From the NCBI GenBank assembly GCA_027596195.1, contig JADGJG010000083.1, positions 1-48,603 on the forward strand: 48,603 bases of DNA, read 5' to 3'. Positions 1-9,140 of the stretch are shown here, piece after piece (the stretch's first letter is position 1; each line of letters opens with the position of its first letter). The position numbers and the translations under genes are program-made. This stretch comes from Podochytrium sp. JEL0797 (taxonomy: Eukaryota; Chytridiomycota; Chytridiomycetes; Chytridiales; Chytriomycetaceae). The notes under the pieces were generated by a model. That model saw only the letters and a list, made by a program, of their open reading frames with translations, did no database searches and had not been told where the DNA came from.

Positions 1-2
1 AA

Positions 3-212
3 CGCAAGCGGGAGGACGAGGGTCGTCTATCGTACTGTGTGGATGGCAGCAATCAGGAGTCCAAGATTGCCAAACCAGAGTCTCGCAGCTCGATTCACAA
101 CAGTACCTCGTTCGCCTCCCTCACTGGAGCGGGTAGTCCACTGCGACTGAACCACGTCCATGACGAAAACAATTGTGAGTCACAAATTTTTCTCAAAGAT
201 TTACAAATCTGA
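3..212 (+). CDS. 3' end of an unrecognised gene, truncated by the window edge
   Basis: An open frame enters from the left edge (codons starting at position 3) and reads a Ser-, Asn- and charge-rich stretch (RKRED near the start, then SSIHNSTSF, then LRLNHVHDENN) before TGA at 210-212. No domain is recognisable in this fragment. A good 5' splice site, GTGAGT, lies at 175-180 and a CTGAC branch-like motif plus TACAG follow at about 209-247. The frame may therefore leave through an intron, with the 212 stop inside it. The continuation would run antisense into the 3' end of the next gene, so I report the simple reading. The putative intron has a near-identical inverted copy at the right edge of the window. 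Confidence 0.4.
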   Translation, partial: RKREDEGRLSYCVDGSNQESKIAKPESRSSIHNSTSFASLTGAGSPLRLNHVHDENNCESQIFLKDLQI

Positions 213-250
213 CAATTCCGAAACGCGCTTCTTTCTCAAAAAATACAGTA
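187..250 (+). repeat. 64-bp intron-like repeat, left copy
   Basis: This segment matches the reverse complement of 48489-48552 at 60 of 64 positions by eye, with no gaps. It corresponds to the body of the putative intron 175-247. The similarity extends a few bases further toward the GTGAGTCA donor, where the right copy reads ATGAGTCA. Both copies carry CTGAC and end in TACAGTA. Confidence 0.75.
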
Positions 251-306
251 CGTTTATCCCTCGAAGATTTCATCATCATCCCTTCCAACTTCATTTTTTT
301 CTCCTT

Positions 307-888
307 CTACTCCTCCTCCACAATCGAATACACAAACGAATCGCGATACTGTCCCTTATAAAACCGATGTTTCCGCAACACACCTTCAAACACGAACCCA
401 ATCTTCACCGCCGCCTTCTGACTCGCCACATTCTCATGATGCGCGGACCATTCGACGCTTTGAATCTTCCCGGGGACGGAGAACGCGTGTTGGAGAAGGA
501 GGTACGTTGCTTCGGGTGCGTACCCTTTTCCGTGGAACGCGGCCCCGATCCAGACGACGCTGATTTCGACTCGTTTGTCGTCCGGGGATCCGTGGAGGAA
601 CGAGAAGGAACCCATAGGTGCGTTGTCGGAGTTGCGGTGTAGGATGTACACGAGGGCGTCGGATGTGGAAGTGAGGTGGAGGTAATGGTCGCGGAGGGCG
701 GTTGCGGTCGTGAATGGGCCGAGGGTCATATGTTGGAAGAGGTCGATAGTCGGGTTGCTGTTGGCAGCTGCGAGGAGGGAGGTGAAGAGGGTGGTTGTTT
801 CGGGGGATGCTGGGTTGGAGAGGTCGAGAGGGATGAGGGTGAGGGTGGGGCCCGGGAGGGCTGTGGCGGCGAGCATTGCGCGAGCCAT
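307..888 (-). CDS. GNAT family N-acetyltransferase
   Basis: Single-exon gene of 193 aa, predicted to transfer an acetyl group from acetyl-CoA to an amine; the substrate is unknown. Family marks are the N-terminal strand LTLIPLDL, an ISVVWIG strand, the acetyl-CoA loop GAAFHGKGYAPEA (the Q/R-x-x-G-x-G position reads F-H-G-K-G-Y) and the C-terminal KIGFVFEGVLRKHRF typical of the RimJ/RimL-like Acetyltransf_3 group. The frame is open upstream to 1002, but the Met at 888 immediately precedes the family-like start MARAMLAA and gives a normal length. It is only distantly similar to the five-gene GNAT array at 15-20 kb: it lacks their Ser/Pro-rich insert and their conserved GWTVWEIERDGF ending. Its 3' end converges on the truncated gene at the left edge. 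Confidence 0.8.
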   Translation of the reverse strand: MARAMLAATALPGPTLTLIPLDLSNPASPETTTLFTSLLAAANSNPTIDLFQHMTLGPFTTATALRDHYLHLTSTSDALVYILHRNSDNAPMGSFSFLHGSPDDKRVEISVVWIGAAFHGKGYAPEATYLLLQHAFSVPGKIQSVEWSAHHENVASQKAAVKIGFVFEGVLRKHRFYKGQYRDSFVYSIVEEE

Positions 889-1042
889 TTTTCCGCAATT
901 AATTAATGGGCTGGCTTGTAATTTGATACCACAGATGTGGCGTCTGATTAATGCGCTGTCGCGACTTCGTCCACTCTCTCTTTGAACAGAGTGATTGTAC
1001 ATGCGTCGCGCGACTTGCGCGCATTCTCAATTCGATCATTTA

Positions 1043-2022
1043 TTACAAAAAGTATTCCGGTTTCTTGATATTAATTCCATGCTCCCCCAACGCGCCGCTG
1101 AGGTCTTCCATGGTCAGAACGGTTTTCTGAAGAGAGAGTGAGAGCAAAAATAAACTTTTAGAATTCCAAACCCCTAGAAACCCTTCGACAAGCTCTCTCA
1201 CCTTCACAACACCCTTCTTCTCCTTGGACAACGCCTGTTGGCGAATCTTGGCGTAATGGAAAGCGTCTTGGGTAATGTCGGCCAAGAATTTCTGTGTGGC
1301 AAGGGCGAGCAGTCGTTTACTGTTGTTGTGGAGCGGAGATTTGGGTAGGTGTGTGACGGGGTTCGATGAAGGAAATCAGCACGAGGAGAATCGGGATCGG
1401 GCGTGTTGGGGGGAGGAGAGTTGGGGTGAGAGTTTCGAGTTTGATGCAGAACGGCGTGAAGAGCAGCAACAGGATTCCAGGGCAGTCACAATGCGGGTTC
1501 GAATCGGTGGGTACATTCAGAGATTCGAGACTGCTGTGGATGCATCGATGCGCACGGAGATGTTGAAACTTTCGCAGGGGCTCGCAAGTCGCAACACAGC
1601 GCCAACGCTCGCTTCTTTCGCACACACACACACACACACACACGCACATTCTGACATCGTCGCACTCGAAGCCGGCCTTTGCGAGGTAGTAGTCTGAGAC
1701 AGCGTCAGGGATCTGTGGGAGAGTGAGACGGGAGTACTACCACACAGCGAGTACCACACAGGTCACCCACCAGCGGCGCCGAGTCCTCCATTGTAGCCAA
1801 CAGATCGAGCAGATTCTTTTCCCTGCGCTCCTGGTCCTTGTCTTGACGGCCCGTCTTTGCGTCGAAGGCGGCGTCCTTGTCGCCGTGTTCGGACTCGTGC
1901 GCCGAGAGTCCGTCGCCGTCAGAGTCGTTGCCAGAGCCGAGCGAAGACGACGCGTCGTCGCTGTGGTCGCCGGAGTCGCTACTCGAGGACAACTCAGAGA
2001 CATGTTTGCGTTTGGGTGGCAT
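1043..2022 (-). CDS. TAF10: TAF10, TFIID/SAGA subunit with histone fold
   Basis: Subunit shared by the TFIID and SAGA complexes in the nucleus. Four exons: 2022-1771, 1712-1648, 1319-1202 and 1126-1043, summing to 519 nt and 172 aa. Residues 1-70 are an acidic/Ser-rich tail (MPPKRKHVSELSSSSDSG). The histone-fold region follows: LLDLLATMEDSAPL, then IPDAVSDYYLAKAGFEC (exon 2), then RLLALATQKFLADITQDAF (exon 3), ending in LTMEDLSGALGEHGINIKK and PEYF, the signature end of TAF10. Donors are GTGGGT, GTGCGT and GTGAGA. Exon joins give the expected EDSAPL-IPDAV and DDVRI-KRLL junctions. Intron 2 contains a CA microsatellite starting next to the donor. The upstream flank is occupied by a decayed F-box/LRR copy ending about 40 bp from the start codon. 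Confidence 0.93.
1621..1643. repeat. (CA)n microsatellite in TAF10 intron 2
   Basis: An almost perfect CA repeat (TG on the coding strand) of about 11 units lies inside TAF10 intron 2. It starts 3 nt beyond the GTGCGT donor at 1647-1642 on the minus strand, so length variation would directly alter the sequence next to the 5' splice site. Confidence 0.9.
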
Positions 2023-2062
2023 CGCTCTTTGAAAAACTTTTTGTTTCCAGTCCAGTCAAAGA

Positions 2063-2660
2063 ACAGTTTGTGAGTCCCAAGTACTTCAGGTCAGTCAGAT
2101 TGCTCAGCTCCACCGGCAAACGTCCCCCAAGATTCGAGTTCTCGCCGAGGTTCAGTATCCAGAGCTTGGCACACAGTGTGAGTTCAACCACCCGACAGTT
2201 GGTTTTGGAAGAGAAAAAGGCTTTCCAACTTCTTCAACTTCGCGATACTAGCATGGATAGATACAGGAGATTCTCCAAAAGTTCGATTTCAATTGGATTT
2301 GTACCCCTCAACGCACAGCCCTCGAATACTAAACTGGTCAGCTGCTTGGATGCCGAGACTCCAATAGACGACTTCCAGTTTTCCCCACCACTTGCGAATA
2401 TACTCCGATTGGTATGTCGCAGGGCCGAAAAGATAGATGAGATCATCTGGTGTTGATTTCTCGGACTTAGTCACAGTTAGGTTTGGAAGCGGGACGGAGC
2501 GGACCATGTTTTGAAGAGCAAATGACTTGGACGAAATCACGGGTTGGAATGCCTTCGACAGCCTTCGGAGCTTCCAGACTTGTCTCGGAGGAATCCAGCT
2601 GAAGATACGTGAGACTAATTTCTCGCGGGAGGCTCGTCAAGCGGGTGTAATGCGTTGGGT
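2063..2660 (-). pseudogene. Decayed F-box/leucine-rich-repeat gene copy
   Basis: Read on the minus strand, an F-box-like start LTSLPREISL (about 2645-2610) shifts frame into IFSWIPPRQVWKLRRLSKAF and SSKSFALQNMV. Then comes PDDLIYLFGPATYQS with RKWWGKLEVV, another frame change to FEGCALRG, and an LRR block LNLGENSNLGGRLPVELS with NLTDLKYLGLTNCSLTG. At least two frameshifts break it. The order and wording match the copy at 28.5-29.4 kb in inverted orientation. Similarity stops at about 2063, in the middle of the CSLTG repeat and about 40 bp upstream of the TAF10 ATG, so the copy was truncated there. F-box/LRR proteins normally select substrates for SCF ubiquitin ligases; this copy cannot make one. 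Confidence 0.8.
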
Positions 2661-2712
2661 TTTGGAGCTGCATTTGACAATTCCCTTTCCTTTCCATTTT
2701 CACTCACTACCT

Positions 2713-2790
2713 TAAATGCATGGCAGCGCCGACCGGACAAGACGCAGAAGGAGACTGCCAAGTGCAACGGCCCCAACCCTATTCCAATGC
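2713..2790 (+). pseudogene. Remnant of a first exon homologous to the gene at 28.3-28.5 kb
   Basis: The plus strand reads WQRRPDKTQKETAKCNG, closely matching CQRRLGKTQNETAKGNG encoded on the minus strand at about 28350-28410; about 43 of 53 bases agree by eye. A stop follows shortly after. It lies upstream of and divergent from the F-box/LRR relic, exactly as the intact exon does at 28 kb, so it marks the far edge of one duplicated block. The cysteine at the start of the motif is tryptophan here, so the presumed metal site is lost. Confidence 0.6.
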
Positions 2791-2985
2791 ACTGACAACG
2801 AATTGCGAAGCAGTAAGTAAAGAGAAAGTAAATGGGGTATTTCTGTTGACGATAACCTTTGTCGTCAAATCAAAAAGCACTTATGGAAAGCAAACGAGCG
2901 CGTCAGCCCATCGAGAGAGAATTTTATGATTTGATTTTGTTTTTGTTTTGTTCGGACTCGATTCTTTTTTCGGCGAAAACGACGC

Positions 2986-5238
2986 ATGGGTGAGCCACGC
3001 TCATGCACGCCTCGCACACACTCACACTCACACTCACCGCCCCAGGACACTCCGACTCTGATCCGTACGACTTTGAAGCGACAAAGAAAGGTGACTTCTT
3101 TTGCCCTCGCTTCACTGCCTGCTTCTTCTACTGCGGCGCACTACTCACTCTGCCGCAGCCCCGACTCGCCTCGCAGACCGCATGGCCACAAAGGCGCCCA
3201 CGCCAGGCACAGCGAAAAAGAAACTCACCACCAAGCCCGTCGTCCCCTGGTCCACGAAGGCTGACAAGGCCAGCAAGCCCAAGGAAACTCATTCCGCTCC
3301 TGGCACAACCACAACCACAAAGCAGAACAAACCCAATCATGCCAACACGGCTACAAACCACCCACCAACTACTACCACTACAGCCGCAAAGAAACCCAGC
3401 CGCGCTTCGACGAGAAATCCCAAGGAAAAACAACACGTGCTGCCCAAGCACGCCGTCTCCCCAACACGCGAAACTCCGATCTTCGACGATGCGAGTCCTT
3501 TTGTTTCGAAGCACAAGGTCGATCGCGGTGCGCAGGATCCCGGTAACAACTCTCGTTGTGCGTGATCGTGCGAACGCACTCAAAAAATCAACAGACAACA
3601 CGTTCCAATACAAGTTCTCTGACGACGAGGGAGAAGGCGATCAAGATCTCGATACCCGCAACAAAACCAACGGCACAACGCGTCCTTCCAAACCCGTGCC
3701 TTCTGCCACAATCAAACCAACCAAGGCCGCGACACCCCTTCAAAAACGTTCCGTTACGCCTTCTCTCGCCACTTCTGTTTCGAGTGGACTGGAGGACGAG
3801 GATCCAGACAAGACGATCGTGGTCGCCGATCGCGGAGAATACAAGGAGGGCGGCAGAGAGGACAACCTTGATGAAGAGGAATGGCTCAAGGATGTACCAA
3901 GGTTTGTGTGGTTTTTGGATACAAATATCCTCCTTTGGGGTTTCCTCGTGTTTTTGCTCGAATCCCTTACCAACATTTTCGCAAACACTCAGACCAACCG
4001 CCCGTCGCCCAAAGGACCCACAACACGTCAACTCCGATCTCGACGACCAGCGCTTGAGCGAGGACGATGATGCCGCTCACGACTACGATTTCTCGGACTG
4101 TAGCTCCATTGACCTGTCCCCGCCGACGGCTGCCAAATCCACCAAGACGACACGCCGCGCGCCTCCAAAAACAGCCGAGACGTCTCCCAGACGCGTTGCT
4201 GCTGGTCGTCGCAAGCCCGTTGCTGCTGCCAAGACTGTTTCGAAGCGTTCCGGTGGGGGTGGTGCGAGTGCTGGCACTCGTGGTCGCGGACGCGGGAGCA
4301 AGGCTGTCGAGGGTGTGGAAGCGGAGGAGATGGAATTCATGTCCGGCGACGAGGAAGAGGCTGCGCCCAAGACGACGGCCAAGATGGGCAGAAAGCGCTC
4401 CGAGAGTGCATCCAAAGCGGGTGGTGGGGGCTCGCGACGCGTCGCAAAGGACGATTCGATGGATTTTGAGAACGAGTTGATGGAACAGATTGAAAAGGTG
4501 AGAGAGCTCCTTTTTGTTACTGTGTGTGGGTCTCCAGCGCTATCTGACTTTCCTTTCTTTTTCGACGGCAAAAAAGGCGACCGCGTTCTTTGCAAGCTTT
4601 GAAAACGAGTGGTAAAAACTTGCATCACGCGTTTCTCTCCGCTCAACTCCTTGCCCTTGCGCGCATTTTTGCCTACTGATGCAACGCACTCATTTTCCAG
4701 TCAACAAGCCGTCAAATCCGAATTCCAACCCCTCGACCGCCTCCTCCACCACCAAAGTTGAGTTATCACCCCCCCACGGATCTCTTTCCGTCCCCACTCA
4801 CAACAGTCCAAATCACCACAAAAACAGAACAATCAATCCCCAAAGTCCGTCGCGAAGAGTCCAAAATGTTGAAAGGGTTCCGCGAATCCATTGACACGTT
4901 CCAAGAGTTGGCGCATACGAAACGTGAACAGATGCGGTTGTTTGTGCGGGAGACGGAGGAAACGTGTTTGTATTTCTTGTATTTTTTGAGGGTGGTTTCT
5001 TAATCGGAATTTGGGTGGGATCCACGCGCGTTGAAACTATTCCTCTCCCTCAAAAAACATACACACACACACACATGAAAAAACTCCAGTCTCGCAAAGC
5101 AAGACTGGACTCGATACGTTGATTGGCAAGATGCATGCCCGCAAGCGCGCGGTGCTCGAACAGACGCGTGGGAAGGTGGAGGACGAGTTTGCGACGAGTT
5201 TGGTCAGGAAGGTGATGGAGGATTTGAATGACTTGTGA
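2986..5238 (+). CDS. Basic low-complexity protein with C-terminal coiled coil (hypothetical)
   Basis: Best model: nine exons, 2986-2989, 3046-3090, 3177-3542, 3595-3901, 3993-4497, 4577-4611, 4701-4756, 4807-4965 and 5090-5238. The sum is 1626 nt (541 aa) and stays in frame throughout. Residues 1-130 are Lys/Thr/Pro-rich, followed by acidic and Ser-rich patches (FSDDEGEGDQD, LDEEEWLKD) and an Arg/Gly stretch (GTRGRGRGSK) before RKRSESASK. From about residue 400 the protein becomes helical: FENELMEQIEKATAFFASF, RREESKMLKGFRESIDTF, AHTKREQMRLFVRETEET, KMHARKRAVLEQTRGKVEDE. This looks like a nuclear or chromosome-bound protein with a dimerising tail, perhaps of a chromosome-axis type, but I recognise no family. 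An in-frame alternative acceptor at 3158 would add six residues. Intron 8 holds a short AC repeat (about 5059-5075). Confidence 0.65.
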
Positions 5239-5489
5239 TTTTGTTTTGTTTTGTTTTTTTGTTTCTCTTTCTTTCGGGGATTTGGGTTGTTTTTCTCCGT
5301 TTGTTTTGCTGTTCTTTTGACTTTTTGTTGCAATTACAACTATTCGCGTTTGCAAGCTCCCTCTCTTTCTGACCTTAAGGTTGATATGGGCTGGATGGAG
5401 CTGTCAAAACCCTTTCTATGGCGGCCGAGACAAGGGTGTGTCACAGAAAGGAGCAATTCAATCCATCGTTTTAGCAAAAATGAGTCTCC

Positions 5490-5692
5490 GCAAACTAACC
5501 AAAAGTTACTTAAACTCTAAAACTTGGCTTCAAATTCACCAGCCAACGCATCCTAGCGCAAGTCAAGAGTCTCCAGTTCACCAAATTGAAACAGCAGTTT
5601 AGGAATTTAAGCTTCCCGTACTCGGCTCGCAATGGCCCACCAATATCTCTGTATGGAATAGACTTCCTCAACCCGTCAGATTCGAGGTGCAA
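5490..5692 (-). pseudogene. LRR gene fragment, frame-shifted
   Basis: On the minus strand, GGPLRAEYGKLKFL continues, after a shift of one frame, into LETLDLR, an in-frame stop, and DALAGEFEAKF. This is the L-x-x-L-x-L and N-x-L-x-G-x-x-P rhythm of LRR units in damaged form. It is separate from the better preserved LRR relic just to the right and may be part of the same dead gene. Confidence 0.45.
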
Positions 5693-5853
5693 CCCCCTTC
5701 GGCTGTTGACACATCATTGAATGATCTCCATATTTGCACGCAACTGGCGGCATAAAATCGTAAAGCATTGGAAAAGAATCCGCGAATCAATAGCAAATGT
5801 AAACATTTATGGAGAATTTTAGATGATCATTCCCCCATTTCCACTTTAGTTCC

Positions 5854-6300
5854 TCAAATCGAAAAGTCCACACCGTCACGGAAAGCAAACGGGCATGTCA
5901 GCCCTTGATTCTCATTAAAAAGCGCTCCCGACAGCTCCCTCAAATCCCCAAGCTCGATGGGAACTTCTCCCGTCAATGCGTTCTCTTCCACCCATAGCAT
6001 CTCCAATTTCACCAACCTCCCAAATTCGCGAGGAATGTGACCGGTCAACGAACAGTTTCCAGGTGACAAGTAGAGTAGACAAGTGAGATTGCTCAGCTCC
6101 ACAGGCAATGGACCCCCAAGATTCGGATTGTTACCAAGGCGAAGAGAAGCCAGCTTGGAGCACTGTGCGAGTTCCAAAGGAATGCCCGCCTGACAGTTGG
6201 TTTCGGTGGAGAGAAAGCGCCATCAGCTTGCCCAACTTGCCGATACTCTCGGGGATAGGAGCCCTCGAGAGAGTTGGATCCCAAATCCAGCCAAGAGAGA
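5854..6300 (-). pseudogene. Decayed LRR gene copy
   Basis: An uninterrupted stretch 6177-5854 reads MELAQCSKLASLRLGNN, then LGGPLPVELSNLTCLLYL, GHIPREFGRLVKLEML, GEVPIELGDLREL and ends PFAFRDGVDFSI. It aligns along its whole length with the C-terminal half of the LRR frame at 29063-29387 (ending RGDVEFSI). Upstream, repeat units (VSLSWLDLGSNSLEGSYP) occur in another frame at about 6300-6240, so a frameshift or deletion separates them, and no F-box is seen. The 324-nt ORF could still be translated, but without the front end it is best called a relic. Confidence 0.7.
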
Positions 6301-6335
6301 CTAACGCCACCTACATAAGACAATTCCAAAAAAAG

Positions 6336-6414
6336 AACAGAAATCAGTCCTGGAGCTGGAGAGGTCTCCTTCAAAAAAATAACAGAAATCAGTCCTGGAG
6401 CTGGACAGGTCTCC
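6336..6414. repeat. Tandem duplication, 45-bp period, two copies
   Basis: The segments 6336-6369 and 6381-6414 are nearly identical (33 of 34 positions by eye, both beginning AACAGAAATCAGTCC), with poly-A-rich spacers. They sit just upstream of the decayed LRR copy, in what would have been its coding or intron region. Confidence 0.8.
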
Positions 6415-6600
6415 GCCTTTCCCTCATTAATTATGAGTAGTGAAATATGAGCGTGTTTCCTAGCCAGATTCGGTATTTGGACCCCTGAGTTCAATGGATC
6501 CAAAGCCTCGCGTCACCAAAATATAGGCACAACATCTTTTTTCACACAGTTTGTGCTTATATGAAACCCACCCTCATTAATCGGAGAACAGGCGCAGTTC

Positions 6601-7205
6601 ACCATGACTGGCTACGACTCTTCCGCCCACATGACAGATTAAACCAGTCGCACCGATGTTGCTGGTCCCATCGGAATCATCATGGCGATCGGCATGTTAA
6701 CTTTGACGGTCTTCTTCTTCATTGTCGGACTCCTGTTTGCTGAACCGTCACGGGCGTGCTACTCGCGCAAATCCTCCTCAACGAGACCAATACGAACATT
6801 GCCAACTTCCACGATCGTCAACATTGTATGCTGCTGGCCCTGCGCATAGTCACGTCATTTACGACTTTTCGCGAGACGATGTCCAGACTCTGGCACCAGA
6901 TTGACCCCAAACTCCAGATCCCATTCAATGCCACCTGGCTTGCTATATTCCTCTACTCGATCCTCGCTCTGCCTTATCTCGGCTTTCACAGCCACCACTT
7001 CCATATGCGACAATCGAACTCTCCATATGGGATCCCGATAGCGTGCAAGCTCATGAATCCGAAGCTGATTTACGCGGGTATGCTTTCGTTGGGGAGGTGG
7101 AGCATGGTGGTGAATGTGAATTCGTTGTTGTGGGTTTGCTGTCTCACGGTTTTGTTTGTGATTGGTGTGCCCGTGACTGCTTCCATATGCGATTATATAA
7201 TCTGA
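6601..7205 (+). pseudogene. Amino-acid/choline permease (APC superfamily) pseudogene
   Basis: The plus strand reads TMTGYDSSAHMTD, a hallmark of fungal GABA/choline-type permeases (usually GYDxSxHMxEET). A TAA stop follows where the EET should be, then VAGPIGIIMAIGMLTLTVFF. A frameshift near 6745 moves the protein into the frame ending at 7205: VTGVLLAQILLNETN, CMLLALRIVTSFTTFRETMS, LQIPFNATWLAIFLYSILAL, then LSLGRWSMVVNVNSLLWV and PVTASICDYI, matching the last transmembrane helices of the family. The N-terminal half is missing. One nonsense codon, at least one frameshift and the truncation make it non-functional. Confidence 0.75.
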
Positions 7206-7298
7206 TTGAAATCGTTTATTTGAACTCGGGTGTAATTTTTTAATTGGTACTAAAAAGGAATAAGAAAGGAAGAAAGCACAGCCCGCATCCATGTCAGC

Positions 7299-7954
7299 TC
7301 AGTCGAGAAGAAAGCGCAACGACATTTTGTCCGGGTGAGAAATCATTGCTGCGGGGTATTGTTTGTCACGCGCCGCGAAAGTGGGCTTGGCAGGATCCTC
7401 ACGAGGAAAAAAGTGAAGGTCGTCACGCAGCGGCGAGAGCGGCGGCGACAAGGGACCCGATTTCGATTGAATTTGGGGTGGGCGGGAAGAAGGCAGCGTC
7501 TCGCGACTAGTTGGCGGCGGCGGCGCGTGATGGTTTGCGCTCTGCTCCTTTTGCTCGGCAGACACACGTCTCGTCCTCTCTCTCGTGACTGCGGCGTTCG
7601 CGCAGAGGTCGCCCCTGCGCTTGTGCATCCGAAGGTGGCGGAGGAGTTCGTCGCTGCGGCCAAACGGGGAAGAGCAGACCGTGCAGAGAAACTCTTTGAT
7701 TCCGAAATGCAAGCACTTGACGTGACGATTCAAGTGTTCAATGCGGCTGAAGGCTGTTTGTTTTGGACGCTTTTAAATGATGACAAGTACTGGAGAAGAG
7801 CAAATGAGGAGAATGGATGCGTGGGGCAGGGAGCGGCTGAGGACCCGGCAAGGCCCTTTCCCCCCCCCCCCCCCCAGCCAAGCAGGGCAACAAAAGGATG
7901 AAACGTACATTTGGGACACAAAAGGCAGGCGTGTGAGGTCCTAGTAGGGGGCAT
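7299..7954 (-). CDS. Small C2H2 zinc-finger protein
   Basis: Two exons, 7954-7909 and 7753-7299, 501 nt, 166 aa. Donor GTACGT and acceptor AACAG join CLLCPK to SFSRIEHLNRH across the intron, restoring finger 1 (C-x2-C...H-x4-H form), followed directly by finger 2, FLCTVCSSPFGRSDELLRH with LRMH. The rest is Arg- and Pro-rich and disordered. Paired N-terminal C2H2 fingers with RSDELLRH-type helices are typical of fungal sequence-specific transcription factors, so a nuclear DNA-binding role is inferred. The start MPPTRTSHAC is chosen because it immediately precedes finger 1; the frame is open upstream to 8029. The intron contains a 16-base homopolymer (G on the coding strand). Confidence 0.72.
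7860..7875. repeat. 16-base poly-C tract (poly-G on the coding strand) inside an intron
   Basis: Sixteen consecutive C on the plus strand fall within the intron 7754-7908 of the zinc-finger gene. In the nascent RNA this is an uninterrupted G run able to form a G-quadruplex, in a 155-nt intron. Confidence 0.85.
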
Positions 7955-8699
7955 TTTGCGTTGTTGCGAGGATGTTTGGGTTTGTGGTGTTTTTCGTGAG
8001 CCAAGCAATGAGGAGTCCTGGGCAAGCAATTTTTTTTATGGGCCTGGATTGCGAGGACCCATCCCACGTGGGGATGCCAAATGCATTCCTTGGGAGGGCC
8101 CGATGTGGGGGGTGGGTCGTTTATGACAAGAATTTTCAATATGCTGCCCTTATTTCAAATCCATTCACCGACCGCGCTGTTTCAAAGCCAATCCGGAATG
8201 TCAGTCAAATATGTCAAAAGTTTCCTTGTAACTCATGTTCGAGATCCATTTGGTGGGGGGCTCGGGCTGGGGGGTGATGCTGATCTGCGCGCGGATCGAC
8301 GCGATCCTTCCAGTTTTGATTCGAGATCCACGCCTTCTCTTCTGCGGTTCGTCAAGCTCGTCGTGACAAGTCGGCCGAGTGAATAAATTCACGCGATATT
8401 TATTTATTTATTTCAAGAATTAGACGATCCCTTTTTTTTTGGAGTTTCGACGTGTGGCAGAAACCGAGCAGATTGTCTCATGTTTGCAGAGTCGCGTGTT
8501 TGCAGGAAATCAGTGACAGGATGACCTCGCCAGACATTAAAAAACTCAACTGGCTGGACACCAGCTCGCCAAGGCATCTGGTCGTCTCATTCTCGGGATT
8601 TTTATGCATGTGGGATGAATGGAGTATTGGGAGATAGGTGAAGTAAGAGTGCGGACATTCTGAACCCAAGCACTAATTATATGCTGGTTTAAAATTCTG
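7955..8699. other. Intergenic, no gene recognised
   Basis: I see no open frame with family similarity, splice support or coding character on either strand. The sequence has T-rich and G-rich patches. It separates the zinc-finger gene (whose promoter must lie in its left part) from the chitinase remnant. Confidence 0.6.
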
Positions 8700-8905
8700 T
8701 TGGGTAGGGGCTCTGGTCTCGCTGGAATCATTGCGTGGGAGTCTTTGAATGCTGTTCGCGATTCTAAAAAAAGCAGAAGCTGGATGGTTGCCATTAACAG
8801 GTGCTTGGCGTCGGATCCAAGAAGAAACCAAGGAGCGTCTTGGCCAAGGGTTGCTCCTCGACTGCGGTGGCCCCTTGCACAAACAACGCGTGGGTGGTAA
8901 AGGGT
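8700..8905 (+). pseudogene. Remnant of a chitinase 3' end
   Basis: The frame reads GSGLAGIIAWES and then VAINRCLASDPRRNQG, closely matching GLAGMFAWEAS and AAMNRCLASDPRRNHG of the intact chitinase at 10405-10515. A second match follows out of frame: the bases encoding ATCTNNAWVVK in the intact gene recur here (TTGCACAAACAACGCGTGGG) but are read as LAQTTRGW. At least one frameshift separates the blocks. Only the end of the catalytic domain and the start of the chitin-binding tail survive. It lies about 250 bp upstream of the intact gene and in the same direction, so it is probably the relic of a tandem duplication. Confidence 0.75.
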
Positions 8906-9140
8906 CAAGTTTCCCTTGGATTCTGCCACAACGTCCTCCATTCCATTCTCGTATGATGCCGATCTCGGCACGATCGCAAGATTAAAAATGCTGGTGAAAC
9001 ACAGGCAAGACACACGGAAGACACTCTCTTGGCGATGAAAAATTTAATTTGATTTGATTAATAACTTTTGATTAATGGCTTTTGCATAAAGCACGGCAAG
9101 TCCTGGGCAAGTCTCTCTTATCACAAAGTTCATTCCTAAA

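Noticed and set aside
1490..1510. Possible tRNA T-arm (GGGTTCGAATC)
   Set aside because: The flanking bases do not form a five-bp T stem, and no D-arm, anticodon arm or acceptor stem can be drawn. It lies inside a TAF10 intron.
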